Source of the DNA: Polyangiaceae bacterium
GTDB lineage: Bacteria > Myxococcota_A > Polyangia > Polyangiales > Polyangiaceae
Direction: 5' to 3'
Length of the DNA: 64,000 nucleotides
Assembly: GCA_016719945.1 (NCBI GenBank)
Contig: JADJYE010000030.1
Location: forward strand, 372,001 to 436,000
The notes beneath the pieces were generated by a model that saw only the letters and a list, made by a program, of their open reading frames with translations, made no database searches and was not told the DNA's origin. Of this stretch, positions 43,939 through 52,816 are shown piece after piece (within the stretch, counting starts at the first letter, position 1; each line of letters opens with the position of its first letter). The position numbers and the translations under genes are program-made.

Positions 43939-45860
43939 CACGAGCCTCCCTTGCGACCGAAGATGGCGCCGGCCTTGTTGAGCAGGTTGGTGATGCCGAG
44001 CTCCTCGGCGAACGGCTTCATCGGGCCGGGCGGCGGCCCGCCGTCGGCTCCCTTCGGGGGGCCGTCGAGGGTCTGACCGAGATCGGCGTCGTCCGGCGCG
44101 GCCTCGTCCGCGGCCTCCCTGGTCACGTCGCCGCGCTTGACCAGATCGGCGAGGCTGTCGACGAGCCGCACGATGCCGGCGCCGCGCCCGCGCTGCAGCA
44201 GGCTGCCCATCTGGAAGGTCTTGTCCTCGCGGATGAGGTTCCACAGCGCGGTGGAGCCCGGCAAGATCTCGAACGCCGCGATGCGGCCGCGGCCGTCCGC
44301 GCGGGGCACGAGTCGCTGGTTCGCGATCAGGCGCAGGCCGCCCGCGAGGGTGTGGCGGACCTGAGGCTGGTCCCCCGGGGGGAAGAGATCGATGAGGCGG
44401 TCGATCACCGCGCGGGTGTTCGGCGTGTTCATGGTGCCGAGCACCAGGTGGCCGGTCTCGCTCGCGGCGAGCGCGATGCGGACGGTCTCGACGTCCCTGA
44501 GCTCTCCGATGACGATCACGTCGGGGTCCTGGCGGAGCGCGCCCTTGAGCGCTCGCTGGAAGCTCTGCGCGTGCGTGCCCACCTCTCGCTGGCTGATGAT
44601 CGACCTCTTCGAGTCGATAGGGATCTCGAGCGGATCTTCGACCGTGATCACGTGCGACGCGCGCGTGGCGTTGATGCGCTCGACGAGCGCGGCGACCGTG
44701 GTGGTCTTGCCCGATCCGCTCGGGCCCGTGACGACGACCAGCCCCTGCGGGTGCTCGGTCGCTTGCGCGAGCTCCTCGGGTAGGCCCAGCTCCTCGAACG
44801 AAGGCGCGGTCGCGTGCAACAAGCGCAGCGCGAGCTTCGGCCCCTCGAGCGTGACCGTCGCGTTGCCGCGCACGCGCAGGCCCTTCTCCACCGTGACCGC
44901 GAAGCTGACGCCGCCCTGCTCCTTCAGCCTCCCCGCCAGCGCGGGCGGCACGAGCGCGTCGATCGAGCGCTCGACGTGGGAGCGCTCGAGGGGTTGGCTC
45001 GCCGGCAAAGGAGCGAGCCCCTTCGCCGAGCGAGCGTGCGGCGCGCTCCCGACCCAGAGGTGGACGTCGGACGCGCCCAGGTTCTTCGCCTGGCGCAGCA
45101 GGTTGAGCAGCGCCTCGGGCGCACGCACCGCGGTGGCTGGTGCAGCGGCGCGCGGCTCGGGAGCGCGCTGCGGAGGAGGGTCGGGGGCGCGCTGCGGCTC
45201 GGGGGCGCGCTGCGGCTCGGGGGCGCGCGGCGGCTCGGGGGCGCGCGGCGGCTCGGGGGCGCGCGGCTCGGGGGCGCGCTGCGGGGGTGGCTGCGTGATG
45301 GGGCGCCGCTGGGGGGGCGTGGTGCGGCGGCGCTCGGGAGCAGGCTCTGGCTTGCGCGGTGGCCGCTCGGTCTCGCGGCTACGCGCCTCCTGCGCCGGCG
45401 CGGGCCGCGCGGGCGTGGCGACCCTGCGCATCTCCACCGAAGGCGGGCGGCGCGGCTTGTCGTGGCCGTCGCCGCGGGTGCGCTCGAGCTCGCGCGACGG
45501 CTTACGACCCACGGCGCGCATCTCTCGCTTGCTGAGCTTTCGCTCGGCGACCTCTCGGGCGTCGCGGTTCGCCCCCTGGAACGTCGCCACGACCTCACGT
45601 CCGCGCAGCGCGACGCTCACCGCGACGGGCCCGAAGGTGGTGACGTAGTGCCAGGCGACCGGGCGCTCGCCGACTTCCTCGAGCCGCCGCCCCGCGCCGG
45701 ACTGCTTGCAGAGATCGAGCACGTCCTCGTCCGTGAGGATCTCGTCGGCGAGGTTCTTGACCTCGCCGCCCTTCATGAGGCGCGGCCTGCGCCCGCTCGC
45801 GAGCTCGAGCGTCGCGTTCGGGCTGGTCTCCAAAGAACGCACGAGGTCTCGAAGCTTCAT
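43938..45860 (-). CDS. PilT-like ATPase with long Pro-rich N-terminal extension
   Basis: A 640-residue protein. The N-terminal 110 residues are of unknown fold (MKLRDLVRSLETSPNATLEL, FGPVAVSVALRGREVVATF). A Pro/Arg-rich linker of about 150 residues follows, with PEPPRA/PEPQRA repeats. The C-terminal PilT core has Walker A VVTGPSGSGKTTTVAALVER, the Asp box VITVEDPLEI, Walker B VIVIGELRDVETVRIALAA and LGTMNTPNTRAVIDRLIDLFP. In the His-box position it reads TMNT, without the His seen in its paralogue. It lies upstream of and overlaps the 42874 gene, so the two could form a hetero-oligomer. Function not established. Confidence 0.85.
   Translation of the reverse strand: MKLRDLVRSLETSPNATLELASGRRPRLMKGGEVKNLADEILTDEDVLDLCKQSGAGRRLEEVGERPVAWHYVTTFGPVAVSVALRGREVVATFQGANRDAREVAERKLSKREMRAVGRKPSRELERTRGDGHDKPRRPPSVEMRRVATPARPAPAQEARSRETERPPRKPEPAPERRRTTPPQRRPITQPPPQRAPEPRAPEPPRAPEPPRAPEPQRAPEPQRAPDPPPQRAPEPRAAAPATAVRAPEALLNLLRQAKNLGASDVHLWVGSAPHARSAKGLAPLPASQPLERSHVERSIDALVPPALAGRLKEQGGVSFAVTVEKGLRVRGNATVTLEGPKLALRLLHATAPSFEELGLPEELAQATEHPQGLVVVTGPSGSGKTTTVAALVERINATRASHVITVEDPLEIPIDSKRSIISQREVGTHAQSFQRALKGALRQDPDVIVIGELRDVETVRIALAASETGHLVLGTMNTPNTRAVIDRLIDLFPPGDQPQVRHTLAGGLRLIANQRLVPRADGRGRIAAFEILPGSTALWNLIREDKTFQMGSLLQRGRGAGIVRLVDSLADLVKRGDVTREAADEAAPDDADLGQTLDGPPKGADGGPPPGPMKPFAEELGITNLLNKAGAIFGRKGGS
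45155..45285. repeat. Tandem 18-bp coding repeats in PilT-like gene
   Basis: About six imperfect units of an 18-bp sequence (consensus CTCGGGGGCGCGCKGCGG on the plus strand) code for PEPPRA/PEPQRA in the Pro-rich linker. Copy number is prone to change by slippage and would alter linker length without shifting the frame. Confidence 0.8.
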
Positions 45861-45887
45861 CGCTGGACGGCCTCCCCCATACCCGGC

Positions 45888-47225
45888 TCAAACCCCGCGT
45901 GACATCGCCGACCGCGCCGTTCGGCTGACGGCCTCTTCGAGCTCCGCGACGCGCGCCTCGATGCGGTCGGCGCCGAGGTTGCCCGACCCCCCGAGCGAGG
46001 TGCGCGCGCGCACGCTCGCCAGCGCGGCGCCGCCCGCGGGCTCGTCGGCCGAGCCGAGATCTGCCGCGACGCGCTTGTACGCGTCCCGGAAGGGGAGCCC
46101 GGCGCGCGCGAGCTCGACGGCCGTGTCGGTCGCGAGCAGATCGCGCGTCACCGCCTTCGCCATGCGGCCCTCGTCGAAGCGAAGGTTGGCGGCGAGCTTC
46201 GGGACGAGCGACAAGGTCGCCCGCGCCTCCGCCAGCGCGCGCAGCGTCGGCGCCTTGGTCAGCTGCAGATCGCGGTGGTACCCCGACGGCAGCGAAACGA
46301 TCGACATCAGCTCGGCGAGCGCGCCCTGCACGACCGAGCAGGCGGCGCGCATCAGCTCGACGACGTCTGGGTTGCGCTTGTTCGGCATGATCGACGAGCC
46401 GGTGGTGAAGGCGTCGGGGAGGGTGACGAAGCCAAACTCGCTGGTCGAGAACAGGCTGAGATCCCAGGCGAGGCGACGAGCGAGGGCCATCGCGCTCCAC
46501 ACCGCCGTCAGCGCGAGGACCTCGACGTGGCCGCGGCTCGTCTGCGAGTACAGTGGGTTCACGTCGACCTGCAGGAAGCCGAGCTCATGGGCGACGCCCT
46601 CGCGGTCGAGCGGGAGGTTGACGCCATACCCGGCCGCGGCGCCCAGCGGGCACTTGTCGGCGAGATCGCGCGCCGACAAGAGAGCGCGCCCGGCGTCTGC
46701 GAACCCTTCGGCGAACGCGAGCGCCCAGTGCGCGAGCGTCTGAGGGACGGCGCGCTGCAGGTGGGTGTACCCGGGCAAGACCGTGTCCTCATGGGCTGCG
46801 GCGAGCGCGACGAAGGCGCGCGCCCCGGAGGCGCAGCGGTCGGCGAGGTCGGTCACCGCGTCGCGCAGCAGCAGGCGCGTCGCGACCAGCACCTGGTCGT
46901 TACGGCTGCGGCCGAGGTGCACGCGCTTGCCGGTGTCGCCGAGCTCACGCACGAGCACCGCCTCGATCGCGGTGTGGCCGTCCTCGCAGTCGTCGGGGAT
47001 GACGAAGCGGCCCGCGTCCACGTCTGCCGCGAGCTTGTCGAGCGCCTCGACGATGCGATCTCGCTCGACCGGCTCGAGCGCGCCGACCCGGCACAACCCG
47101 CGGACGTGGGCCTTCGACGCGAGGATGTCGTACGGGAGCAGCGCCTGGTCGAGGCGGTGATCGTCGCGCGCGGTGTACGCGAGGATGTCGGCGTCGGTCG
47201 CGCCGCCCTTGTCCCAGAGCCTCAT
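45888..47225 (-). CDS. argH: Argininosuccinate lyase
   Basis: A 445-residue ASL/fumarase superfamily enzyme. MRLWDKGGATDADILAYTA is the N-terminus, HTAIEAVLVRELGDTG and HLGRSRNDQVLVATRLLLRD are substrate-binding regions, PGYTHLQRAVPQTLAHW contains the catalytic His, and GSSIMPNKRNPD is the family signature. It converts argininosuccinate to arginine and fumarate. The gene overlaps the upstream unknown gene by four bases (ATGA at 47222-47225), so the pair is co-translated. No other arginine genes lie in the window. Confidence 0.95.
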   Translation of the reverse strand: MRLWDKGGATDADILAYTARDDHRLDQALLPYDILASKAHVRGLCRVGALEPVERDRIVEALDKLAADVDAGRFVIPDDCEDGHTAIEAVLVRELGDTGKRVHLGRSRNDQVLVATRLLLRDAVTDLADRCASGARAFVALAAAHEDTVLPGYTHLQRAVPQTLAHWALAFAEGFADAGRALLSARDLADKCPLGAAAGYGVNLPLDREGVAHELGFLQVDVNPLYSQTSRGHVEVLALTAVWSAMALARRLAWDLSLFSTSEFGFVTLPDAFTTGSSIMPNKRNPDVVELMRAACSVVQGALAELMSIVSLPSGYHRDLQLTKAPTLRALAEARATLSLVPKLAANLRFDEGRMAKAVTRDLLATDTAVELARAGLPFRDAYKRVAADLGSADEPAGGAALASVRARTSLGGSGNLGADRIEARVAELEEAVSRTARSAMSRGV

Positions 47226-48217
47226 CGTGAGTCGAAGCTCTCGTCGACGAGCGCGCGGATCTCGTCCAGATTGGCCGCGCCCTTCGCGCTCTTCGCGCCG
47301 GGAAGTCGGCGAGGGCCGCCGGTCGCCGCCGCGATCGAGGCCTCGCGCTCGAGCGCCTCGAGCGGATCCTCGTCGGCGCGCTTGCCGCCGCCGAACAGCT
47401 TGCGCAGCTTCGCGGAGAACGACGAGCCCGCGGCGCGGAGCGAGAAGTCCCCGCGCTCGACAGGCCCTGGCGCGTCGTCGACGCGACGGATCACGTCTCG
47501 GTTCTCCTCCATGAAGGCCTTGGCCAGCGGGTAGAGGCCGCGGATCACCGGATCGAGCCCTCGTTCGAAGCCCGGGGTGAGCTCGCCCGTCTTGCGCAGC
47601 GCCTGACGCTCGACGACCAGCGCGAGCGCGAGGGCCGCTTCGGCCGCGCCGAACGCGGTCGTCGAGTGGATCTTCACGCCGCCACAGCCCTTCACCTCGA
47701 TGGCCGACCCGTTCGCGATCAGCGGGGCCAGGCCCAGCATGCTCGCCGCGAGGTCGGCGGCGGGGCCGCGCTCGGGCTTCGCGAAGCGAGCGAGGCCCTC
47801 GGTCTCCCGCAGGAAGATCTGCCCGACGGCGCGGCTGAGCGCGCTGGTGAGCACCGTCGGGTGACCGACCTCGGTGGTGAGGACCGCCACGGCGTAGCCG
47901 CCGCGGGTCTCTTGCACGCGCTCCCCGCTCATCGTCTTCACGCCGGAGCCGCAGCCACCGCTCGAGCACGACGACACGACGCGGCCCTCCTCTGGGTCGA
48001 CGATGACCACGTCGGCCTCGACCTCGTCGAGCCCCACGTGCGCTCGCAGGCGGTCGAACAGCTTGCCGACGCTCTCGGGTGAGCGATCGAAGCGATCTGG
48101 GAAGAACCGCGCGTCCGGCAAGACGAGGGGACCCACCGGCTCGGCGCCGAGCTGGCTCAACGTGGCCGCGCGCTTGACGATCCAGCGCGCCTGCTCCTCC
48201 GACCAAGGCTGCTCCAT
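47222..48217 (-). CDS. Conserved-looking hypothetical protein with a Cys/Gly cluster
   Basis: A 331-residue protein, not recognised. It has a distinctive VVSSCSSGGCGSGVKTMSG stretch near residue 85 and IEVKGCGGVKIHSTTAFGA near residue 175. The latter looks like a metal- or cofactor-binding loop. The N-terminal MEQPWSEEQARWIVKRAAT is helical and the C-terminus is charged. The pattern is not that of a secreted protein; no signal peptide is seen. Coupling to argH by overlap suggests a related metabolic or regulatory role, but I infer nothing specific. The 82 bp upstream is shared with the divergent fni gene. Confidence 0.7.
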   Translation of the reverse strand: MEQPWSEEQARWIVKRAATLSQLGAEPVGPLVLPDARFFPDRFDRSPESVGKLFDRLRAHVGLDEVEADVVIVDPEEGRVVSSCSSGGCGSGVKTMSGERVQETRGGYAVAVLTTEVGHPTVLTSALSRAVGQIFLRETEGLARFAKPERGPAADLAASMLGLAPLIANGSAIEVKGCGGVKIHSTTAFGAAEAALALALVVERQALRKTGELTPGFERGLDPVIRGLYPLAKAFMEENRDVIRRVDDAPGPVERGDFSLRAAGSSFSAKLRKLFGGGKRADEDPLEALEREASIAAATGGPRRLPGAKSAKGAANLDEIRALVDESFDSR

Positions 48218-48299
48218 GGTGGAGAGCTTAGCAGCAGCCGGCCCCGCCCGGCTCGCTCGGCTTGCCGGGCGGATCAAGACGCAGCATGCTCCGCCGCCC

Positions 48300-49445
48300 A
48301 TGTCGCCGCCCATGACCGCCGCGTCTCCGGAAGCCGCCCAAGACCCCAGCCTCGACATCCAGCAGCGCAAGCAAGACCACATCGATCTGTGCGCGAAGGG
48401 CGACGTCGGGTTCCACGCGAAGACGACCCTCCTGGAGGAGGTGGATCTGGTGCACGACGCGGTGCCCGAGCTGCACGTGGACGAGATCGACACGTCGGTG
48501 ACGTTGTTCGGTAAGCGGCTCTCCGCGCCCATCGTCATCGCGGCGATGACCGGCGGCACCGAGCGCGCCCGCGAGATCAACCTCGAGCTGGCGAAGATCG
48601 CCGACGAAGAAGGCTACGGCTTCGGGCTCGGCAGCCAGCGGGCCATGCTCGACGCGTCGGCGGGGCGCGACCCCACGTACGACGTCCGCAAGATCGCGCC
48701 CAACGTCCTTCTGCTCGGGAACATCGGCGCGGTCCAGGCGCGGCAGAGCGGCCTCGCCGCGCTGGAGGACCTCGTCGCGCGCGTCCGCGCCGACGCGCTC
48801 TGCGTGCACCTCAACCCCGCGATGGAGATCGTGCAGCCCGGCGGCGACAAGGACTTCGGGGGCATCGTCGATCTGCTCGGGGAGGCGGCGAAATCGCTGT
48901 CGGTCCCGGTCATCGCCAAGGAGACGGGCTGCGGCATCGGGCCGCTCGCCGCGAAGAAGATCGCCGCGGCCGGCGTCCGGCACATCGACGTCTCGGGTGC
49001 GGGCGGCACGAGCTGGGTGGCGGTCGAGATGATGCGCGCCAAGGGCGACGAGAAGCACCTCGGGACGGTCCTCCGGGACTGGGGCGTGCCGACGGCGGCG
49101 AGCGTGCTGGTCAGCGCGGCGACGCGGCCGCGCTTCAGCACCATCATCGCGACGGGCGGCGTCACCGGGGGCGTCGATATCGCCAAGGCGATCGCGCTCG
49201 GCGCGGACGCGGGCGGCATCGCCCGCCCCGTTCTGCAGGCCCTCACCGACGGCGGTCCGGCGGGCGCGCGGGCGTTTCTGGCGCGTGTCCACCGCGAGAT
49301 CCGGGCGTGTATGCTGCTCGTTGGCGCGAGGAATGTCTCCGAGCTGCAGCGCGCGCCCATCCTCCTGGGGGAGCGGCTCGAGCGCTGGCGAAGGCTCGCG
49401 GAGGACGGCGCGGCGTGGCGGAAGAAGCGCCGCAAGAAGGGCTGA
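48300..49445 (+). CDS. fni: Isopentenyl-diphosphate delta-isomerase, type 2 (FMN)
   Basis: A 381-residue TIM-barrel flavoenzyme. RKQDHIDLCAKGDV is the start typical of type 2 isomerases. IVIAAMTGGTERAREIN follows, then the FMN/substrate region YGFGLGSQRAMLDA, HLNPAMEIVQPGGDKDF, IAKETGCGI, DVSGAGGTSW and TGGVTGGVDIAKAIALGADA (phosphate loop). It interconverts IPP and DMAPP using FMN, Mg and NADPH. ATG 48300 is the first of two starts (a second M follows four codons later). A basic tail, RKKRRKKG, ends the protein. Confidence 0.93.
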   Translation: MSPPMTAASPEAAQDPSLDIQQRKQDHIDLCAKGDVGFHAKTTLLEEVDLVHDAVPELHVDEIDTSVTLFGKRLSAPIVIAAMTGGTERAREINLELAKIADEEGYGFGLGSQRAMLDASAGRDPTYDVRKIAPNVLLLGNIGAVQARQSGLAALEDLVARVRADALCVHLNPAMEIVQPGGDKDFGGIVDLLGEAAKSLSVPVIAKETGCGIGPLAAKKIAAAGVRHIDVSGAGGTSWVAVEMMRAKGDEKHLGTVLRDWGVPTAASVLVSAATRPRFSTIIATGGVTGGVDIAKAIALGADAGGIARPVLQALTDGGPAGARAFLARVHREIRACMLLVGARNVSELQRAPILLGERLERWRRLAEDGAAWRKKRRKKG

Positions 49446-49557
49446 GCGCGCGGCGCGAGGGCAGGCCTTCCGCTCCCTCCGACAAGGGTGATAGCGTGCC
49501 GTCTGCGTGCGTCGGCGCGCGTCTTCGGGCGCCGCGCACCCCACAGGAAGACCACCC

Positions 49558-50427
49558 ATGGCAGAGTCGACGAGGGGGCCGGAGCACAAGCCGGTCATGC
49601 GAAGCGATCCCCCGCCTGAAGACCTGAAGCGCGAGCGGGACACCTTCATCCAGCAGTTCTTCAGGAGGGGTGCCCAGCTCTCGGAGGAGCTGCTCGGCGA
49701 CATCGAGCGCCTGCGCGAGCAGGTGCGCGACCTGGAGGCCGAGAACGCGAAGCTCCGCGCGCAGCTGGCGAGCGACGCGGCCATCCGCGATCTGCTCAAG
49801 AAGATCGAGGAGCTCGAGGACGAGAAGCGCCGCCTGATCGCGGTGTCGGGTCGAGAGTCGGGAGGCAGCTCGGAGGTGTTCGCCGGGCGCTTCGCCGAGC
49901 TCGAGGCGGAGCTCGCGAACCTCGGCACTGTCCACGTCGCGAACCTGCAGCTCCATTCGAGCACCACGGTCCGGCGCGCCTTCCGCGCGCTCCGCGACCT
50001 GCTCGCGCAGTTCCTCGGCGCGTCGCAGTTCGCGGTCTTCTGGGAGACCGACGATCACACCGCCATGGTGCCGATCTCCGTCGACGGCATCGGCCTCAAG
50101 GAGGCTCGAGAGTTCGCCCTCGACGAGCACCCCGCGGGCAAGGCGTATCAAGCAGGGGAGCTGTGGACCGACACCTCACGGGACCCCTCGCACGGCAGCC
50201 ACCGCAGCCCGGCCGCGGTGATCCCGATGTCGATGTCGGGTCAGCGCCTCGGGGCGATCGTCATCTTCCGGACGCTCTCCCAGAAGACCGAGTTCGACGC
50301 AGTCGACTTCGAGCTGTTCCGGCTGCTCAGCACCCAGGCGGCGCCTGCCATCGTGCACGCCTACCTGTTCGCCCAGGCGGGTCGCCGGGCACCCAGCGTC
50401 CACGTGTTCATCGACCAAGAGGACTGA
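49558..50427 (+). CDS. Coiled-coil protein with GAF-like domain
   Basis: A 289-residue cytoplasmic protein. The first 105 residues form a coiled coil (RRGAQLSEELLGDIERLREQ, NAKLRAQLASDAAIRDLLKK). The C-terminal part reads like a GAF domain: RRAFRALRDLLAQFLGASQF, AVIPMSMSGQRLGAIVIFRT and DFELFRLLSTQAAPAIVHAY. No catalytic output domain is present. The CheY-like gene follows with four bases between stop and ATG, so they are co-transcribed and likely act in one signalling path. Confidence 0.8.
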   Translation: MAESTRGPEHKPVMRSDPPPEDLKRERDTFIQQFFRRGAQLSEELLGDIERLREQVRDLEAENAKLRAQLASDAAIRDLLKKIEELEDEKRRLIAVSGRESGGSSEVFAGRFAELEAELANLGTVHVANLQLHSSTTVRRAFRALRDLLAQFLGASQFAVFWETDDHTAMVPISVDGIGLKEAREFALDEHPAGKAYQAGELWTDTSRDPSHGSHRSPAAVIPMSMSGQRLGAIVIFRTLSQKTEFDAVDFELFRLLSTQAAPAIVHAYLFAQAGRRAPSVHVFIDQED

Positions 50428-50430
50428 GCG

Positions 50431-50808
50431 ATGGCCGAGTACTCCTGTCTCATCGTCGAAGACTCGCCCATGATGCGCCAGCTGCTCGTGTTCGCGCTGG
50501 CGCGCGTAAAGGGCCTCAAAGTGACCGAGGCCGATGACGGCGTCGACGGCCTGCGCAAGCTCGCGCAGCAGAAGTTCGACATCATCATCACCGACATCAA
50601 CATGCCCATCATGGATGGGTTGAAGCTGGTGAAGCGGGTGCGCAGTGATCCGGTGCACAAAGACACCCCGATCATCATCATCACCACCGAGGGCTCCCAA
50701 GAAGATCGTCAACGCGCCCTCCAGCTCAGCGCCAACGCGTACATCACCAAGCCGATCCAGGCGCCTCAGGTGATCGCGAAGGTCAAAGAGCTCCTGAAGA
50801 TCGAGTAG
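50431..50808 (+). CDS. CheY-like single-domain response regulator
   Basis: A 125-residue receiver domain only. Acidic pocket residues are E10 and D11 (LIVEDSP), phospho-acceptor D55 (IIITDINMP), the Thr in IIIITTEG near residue 84, and Lys in AYITKP near 105. There is no output domain, so it must act by protein contact. The cognate kinase is not in the window. A stable hairpin follows 14 bp after the stop. Confidence 0.93.
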   Translation: MAEYSCLIVEDSPMMRQLLVFALARVKGLKVTEADDGVDGLRKLAQQKFDIIITDINMPIMDGLKLVKRVRSDPVHKDTPIIIITTEGSQEDRQRALQLSANAYITKPIQAPQVIAKVKELLKIE

Positions 50809-50821
50809 CCGCCGCGGAGCT

Positions 50822-50851
50822 CCGGACACATCGCCTTCGGCACGTGTCCGG
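50822..50851 (+). terminator. Hairpin after the CheY-like gene
   Basis: CCGGACAC pairs with GTGTCCGG around a 14-nt loop, starting 14 bp after the stop codon. It lacks a T run, so intrinsic termination is uncertain in this GC-rich genome. Confidence 0.5.
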
Positions 50852-50933
50852 CAGATTCGGACGGAGAGCGAGGGGTGGCCTTGCAGACGGGCCGTCGCTG
50901 CTCTCGCCGGGCCCCGCAGCGCGATTTTAGTCA

Positions 50934-50954
50934 GGGGGTCTGGTGCAGACCCCC
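50934..50954. terminator. Second hairpin in the 50809-51084 intergenic region
   Basis: GGGGGTCTG/CAGACCCCC forms a perfect 9-bp stem with a 3-nt loop. It lies between the convergent CheY-like and GGDEF genes, so a bidirectional terminator is plausible. Preceded by TTTTAGTC on the plus strand. The rest of this 276-bp gap shows no gene. Confidence 0.45.
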
Positions 50955-51084
50955 TCGGGCTCCGCGCTTCGCGCGGTCCCTCACCCCCAACTCCGGCCTC
51001 CGGGGCTTACGCTCCTCGGCCGTGCAGAGGGTCGCACCGTCGGTTCACTGCTACGGCCACGCCTCACGTCTCCGGGGAGACTCT

Positions 51085-52011
51085 CTATCCCTGCTTGAGC
51101 AGGACGCGGTTGCGGCCGCAGCGCTTGGCCTCGTAGAGGGCCTCGTCGGCGGCGGCGATCAGCTGGAACGGGGTCTCCACCGGGGAGGTCGGGTAGGCGG
51201 CGACGCCGACGCTGATGGTGACGGCGAGGCGGCGCCCATCGTGCTCGAACATGCACGACTCGACGTTGCCGCGCAGGCGCTCGCCGAGCACGCCGGCGTG
51301 CTGGATCTTCACGCCGCGGCAGAGGATGGCGAACTCTTCGCCGCCGTAGCGGGAGAAGATGTCTTCCGTTCGAAGCGCGCCGGCCGCGAGCTTGCCGAGC
51401 TTCTGCAGCACCAGGTCGCCGGCCAGGTGGCCGTACGTGTCGTTGATGCGCTTGAAGAAGTCGACGTCGAACATGAGCAAGCTCAGGTCGATGTGATGAC
51501 GGCGCGCGTAGGCGAGCTCGCTGTCGAGCCTGTCCAGGAAGAACTTCTTGTTGAACGCGCCGGTGAGGCCGTCTCTGAGCGCGGCGTCGTACATCCGCTG
51601 CTGGAAGCTCTCCTCGATGTCGTCGTGGTAGCCGAACTTGAGGATCGTCGCCGGGCCGAGGCGGATCTTGTCGCCGTCTTGCAGCAGCTGCCGGGCCGCC
51701 GAGCGAACGCCGTTCACCATGGTGCCGTTGGCGCTGCCGAGGTCCTCGATGAAGAACGAGCCGCGGTCCGAGGTGATGCGCGCGTGTCGCCGTGAGATGC
51801 CGTCGTCGTTGAGCCGGATCTGCGCGTTCGAGGCGCGCCCGACGATGACCTCGACGCCCTCGAGCCGATACATCTCGCCGACGTTGGTGCCCGCGAGCAC
51901 GACGACGTTCGCGCGATCCCGGGGGATCCGCTTCTTCAGCTCGTTCTCGAGCTCCCCCATGCTCGCGACCATCGTCGCGTCGGGATCGTCATCGAGGGGG
52001 GAGCCCGGCAT
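51085..52011 (-). CDS. FHA-GGDEF diguanylate cyclase
   Basis: About 308 residues from ATG 52011. The FHA domain (about 45-125) contains VIVGRASNAQIRLND, ISRRHARI and LGSANGTMVNG, the phosphothreonine-binding marks. The GGDEF domain has LTGAFNKKFFLDRL, FDVDFFKRINDTYGHLAGD, then GGEEF in RYGGEEFAIL, and VTISVGVAAYP. GGEEF is active in most cyclases. No RxxD I-site is visible four residues before GGEEF (the sequence there is EDIFS), so product inhibition may be missing. It would link Thr phosphorylation by kinases to cyclic-di-GMP synthesis. Confidence 0.93.
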   Translation of the reverse strand: MPGSPLDDDPDATMVASMGELENELKKRIPRDRANVVVLAGTNVGEMYRLEGVEVIVGRASNAQIRLNDDGISRRHARITSDRGSFFIEDLGSANGTMVNGVRSAARQLLQDGDKIRLGPATILKFGYHDDIEESFQQRMYDAALRDGLTGAFNKKFFLDRLDSELAYARRHHIDLSLLMFDVDFFKRINDTYGHLAGDLVLQKLGKLAAGALRTEDIFSRYGGEEFAILCRGVKIQHAGVLGERLRGNVESCMFEHDGRRLAVTISVGVAAYPTSPVETPFQLIAAADEALYEAKRCGRNRVLLKQG

Positions 52012-52063
52012 CAGCCACAAGAAAACATTGTGTTGGAGGCGTCCGTCAAGGCCCGAGCGGACC

Positions 52064-52765
52064 TTACGTCAGCTCGCCGGTTCGTGGGCTGTTCTCGCCC
52101 GGGAAACAGGGTGCCGGATCGTCCAAGGGGACCAGCAGGGGTGTGACCTCGAGCTGACCGGTCGGTCCGATCTCCAGCATCACCGCGTCTGCGTGGCGGG
52201 GTCCGCCGGCCGAGGGGGCCTCACCCACCGAGCCCACGTTGATCACCCGAACGCCCATCACCTCCCGGTCGAACGGGACGTGCGAGCCGCCGCAGACGAC
52301 GATATCGGCAGGATCATCGCCCAACAGGGCGCCGACCTCGTCGTCGGTCATGTCGTGCGTGATGGGCTCGGTCGGATCGGCGGGCGACCCGTGGACGAGC
52401 AACAGCTCGCCGCCATCCGGCAGGGGCAGGCGCACGCTGGTGTCCAGCTTGAGGAGCCGGGCGAGGATGAGATCGCCCAGCTCCCTTCGCACGCGCGCGA
52501 GATCGTCGACGCGCTGCTGGTCCTGGGCGTGCTCGGGTCGAAGCTTGGAAGGGTCGAGGGTCGCGATGGCGCGATCGGTGACCCCTTGGACGCAGGTGGC
52601 GCGCGCTTGGGTGAGGCGACGCCACACCTCGAGCGGCTCGGGCCCCGGGAAGCACAGGTCTCCAGCCACGAGCAGCTTGTCGTAGCCATGCCGCTCCGCG
52701 GTCGCCAGGACGGCGCCGAGCGCGGAGGCGTCTCCGTGGATGTCCGAGATGCAGAGCCAGCGCAT
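52064..52765 (-). CDS. Metallophosphoesterase (YfcE/Calcineurin-like)
   Basis: A 233-residue phosphoesterase. Metal-binding motifs are CISDIHGDASALGAVLA (DxH), LLVAGDLCFPGP (GDxx), a GSHVPFDREV region (GxH) and LLVHGSPADP (HGxP). GNHD is replaced by VQGVTDRA in the corresponding region, a variation seen in YfcE-like enzymes. Probably a cytoplasmic phosphodiesterase of unknown substrate. ATG 52765 is preferred to the TTG nine bases upstream. It is divergent from glnE with about 50 bp between. Confidence 0.85.
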   Translation of the reverse strand: MRWLCISDIHGDASALGAVLATAERHGYDKLLVAGDLCFPGPEPLEVWRRLTQARATCVQGVTDRAIATLDPSKLRPEHAQDQQRVDDLARVRRELGDLILARLLKLDTSVRLPLPDGGELLLVHGSPADPTEPITHDMTDDEVGALLGDDPADIVVCGGSHVPFDREVMGVRVINVGSVGEAPSAGGPRHADAVMLEIGPTGQLEVTPLLVPLDDPAPCFPGENSPRTGELT

Positions 52766-52816
52766 GCCGGACAATAGTAGTCGGTCGCCGCCCGCGAGCT
52801 ATGACATAAGGACGAG

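Noticed and set aside
45155..45285. CRISPR-like array because of regular 18-bp units
   Set aside because: The units are contiguous with no unique spacers, lie within a coding frame and encode PEPPRA repeats.
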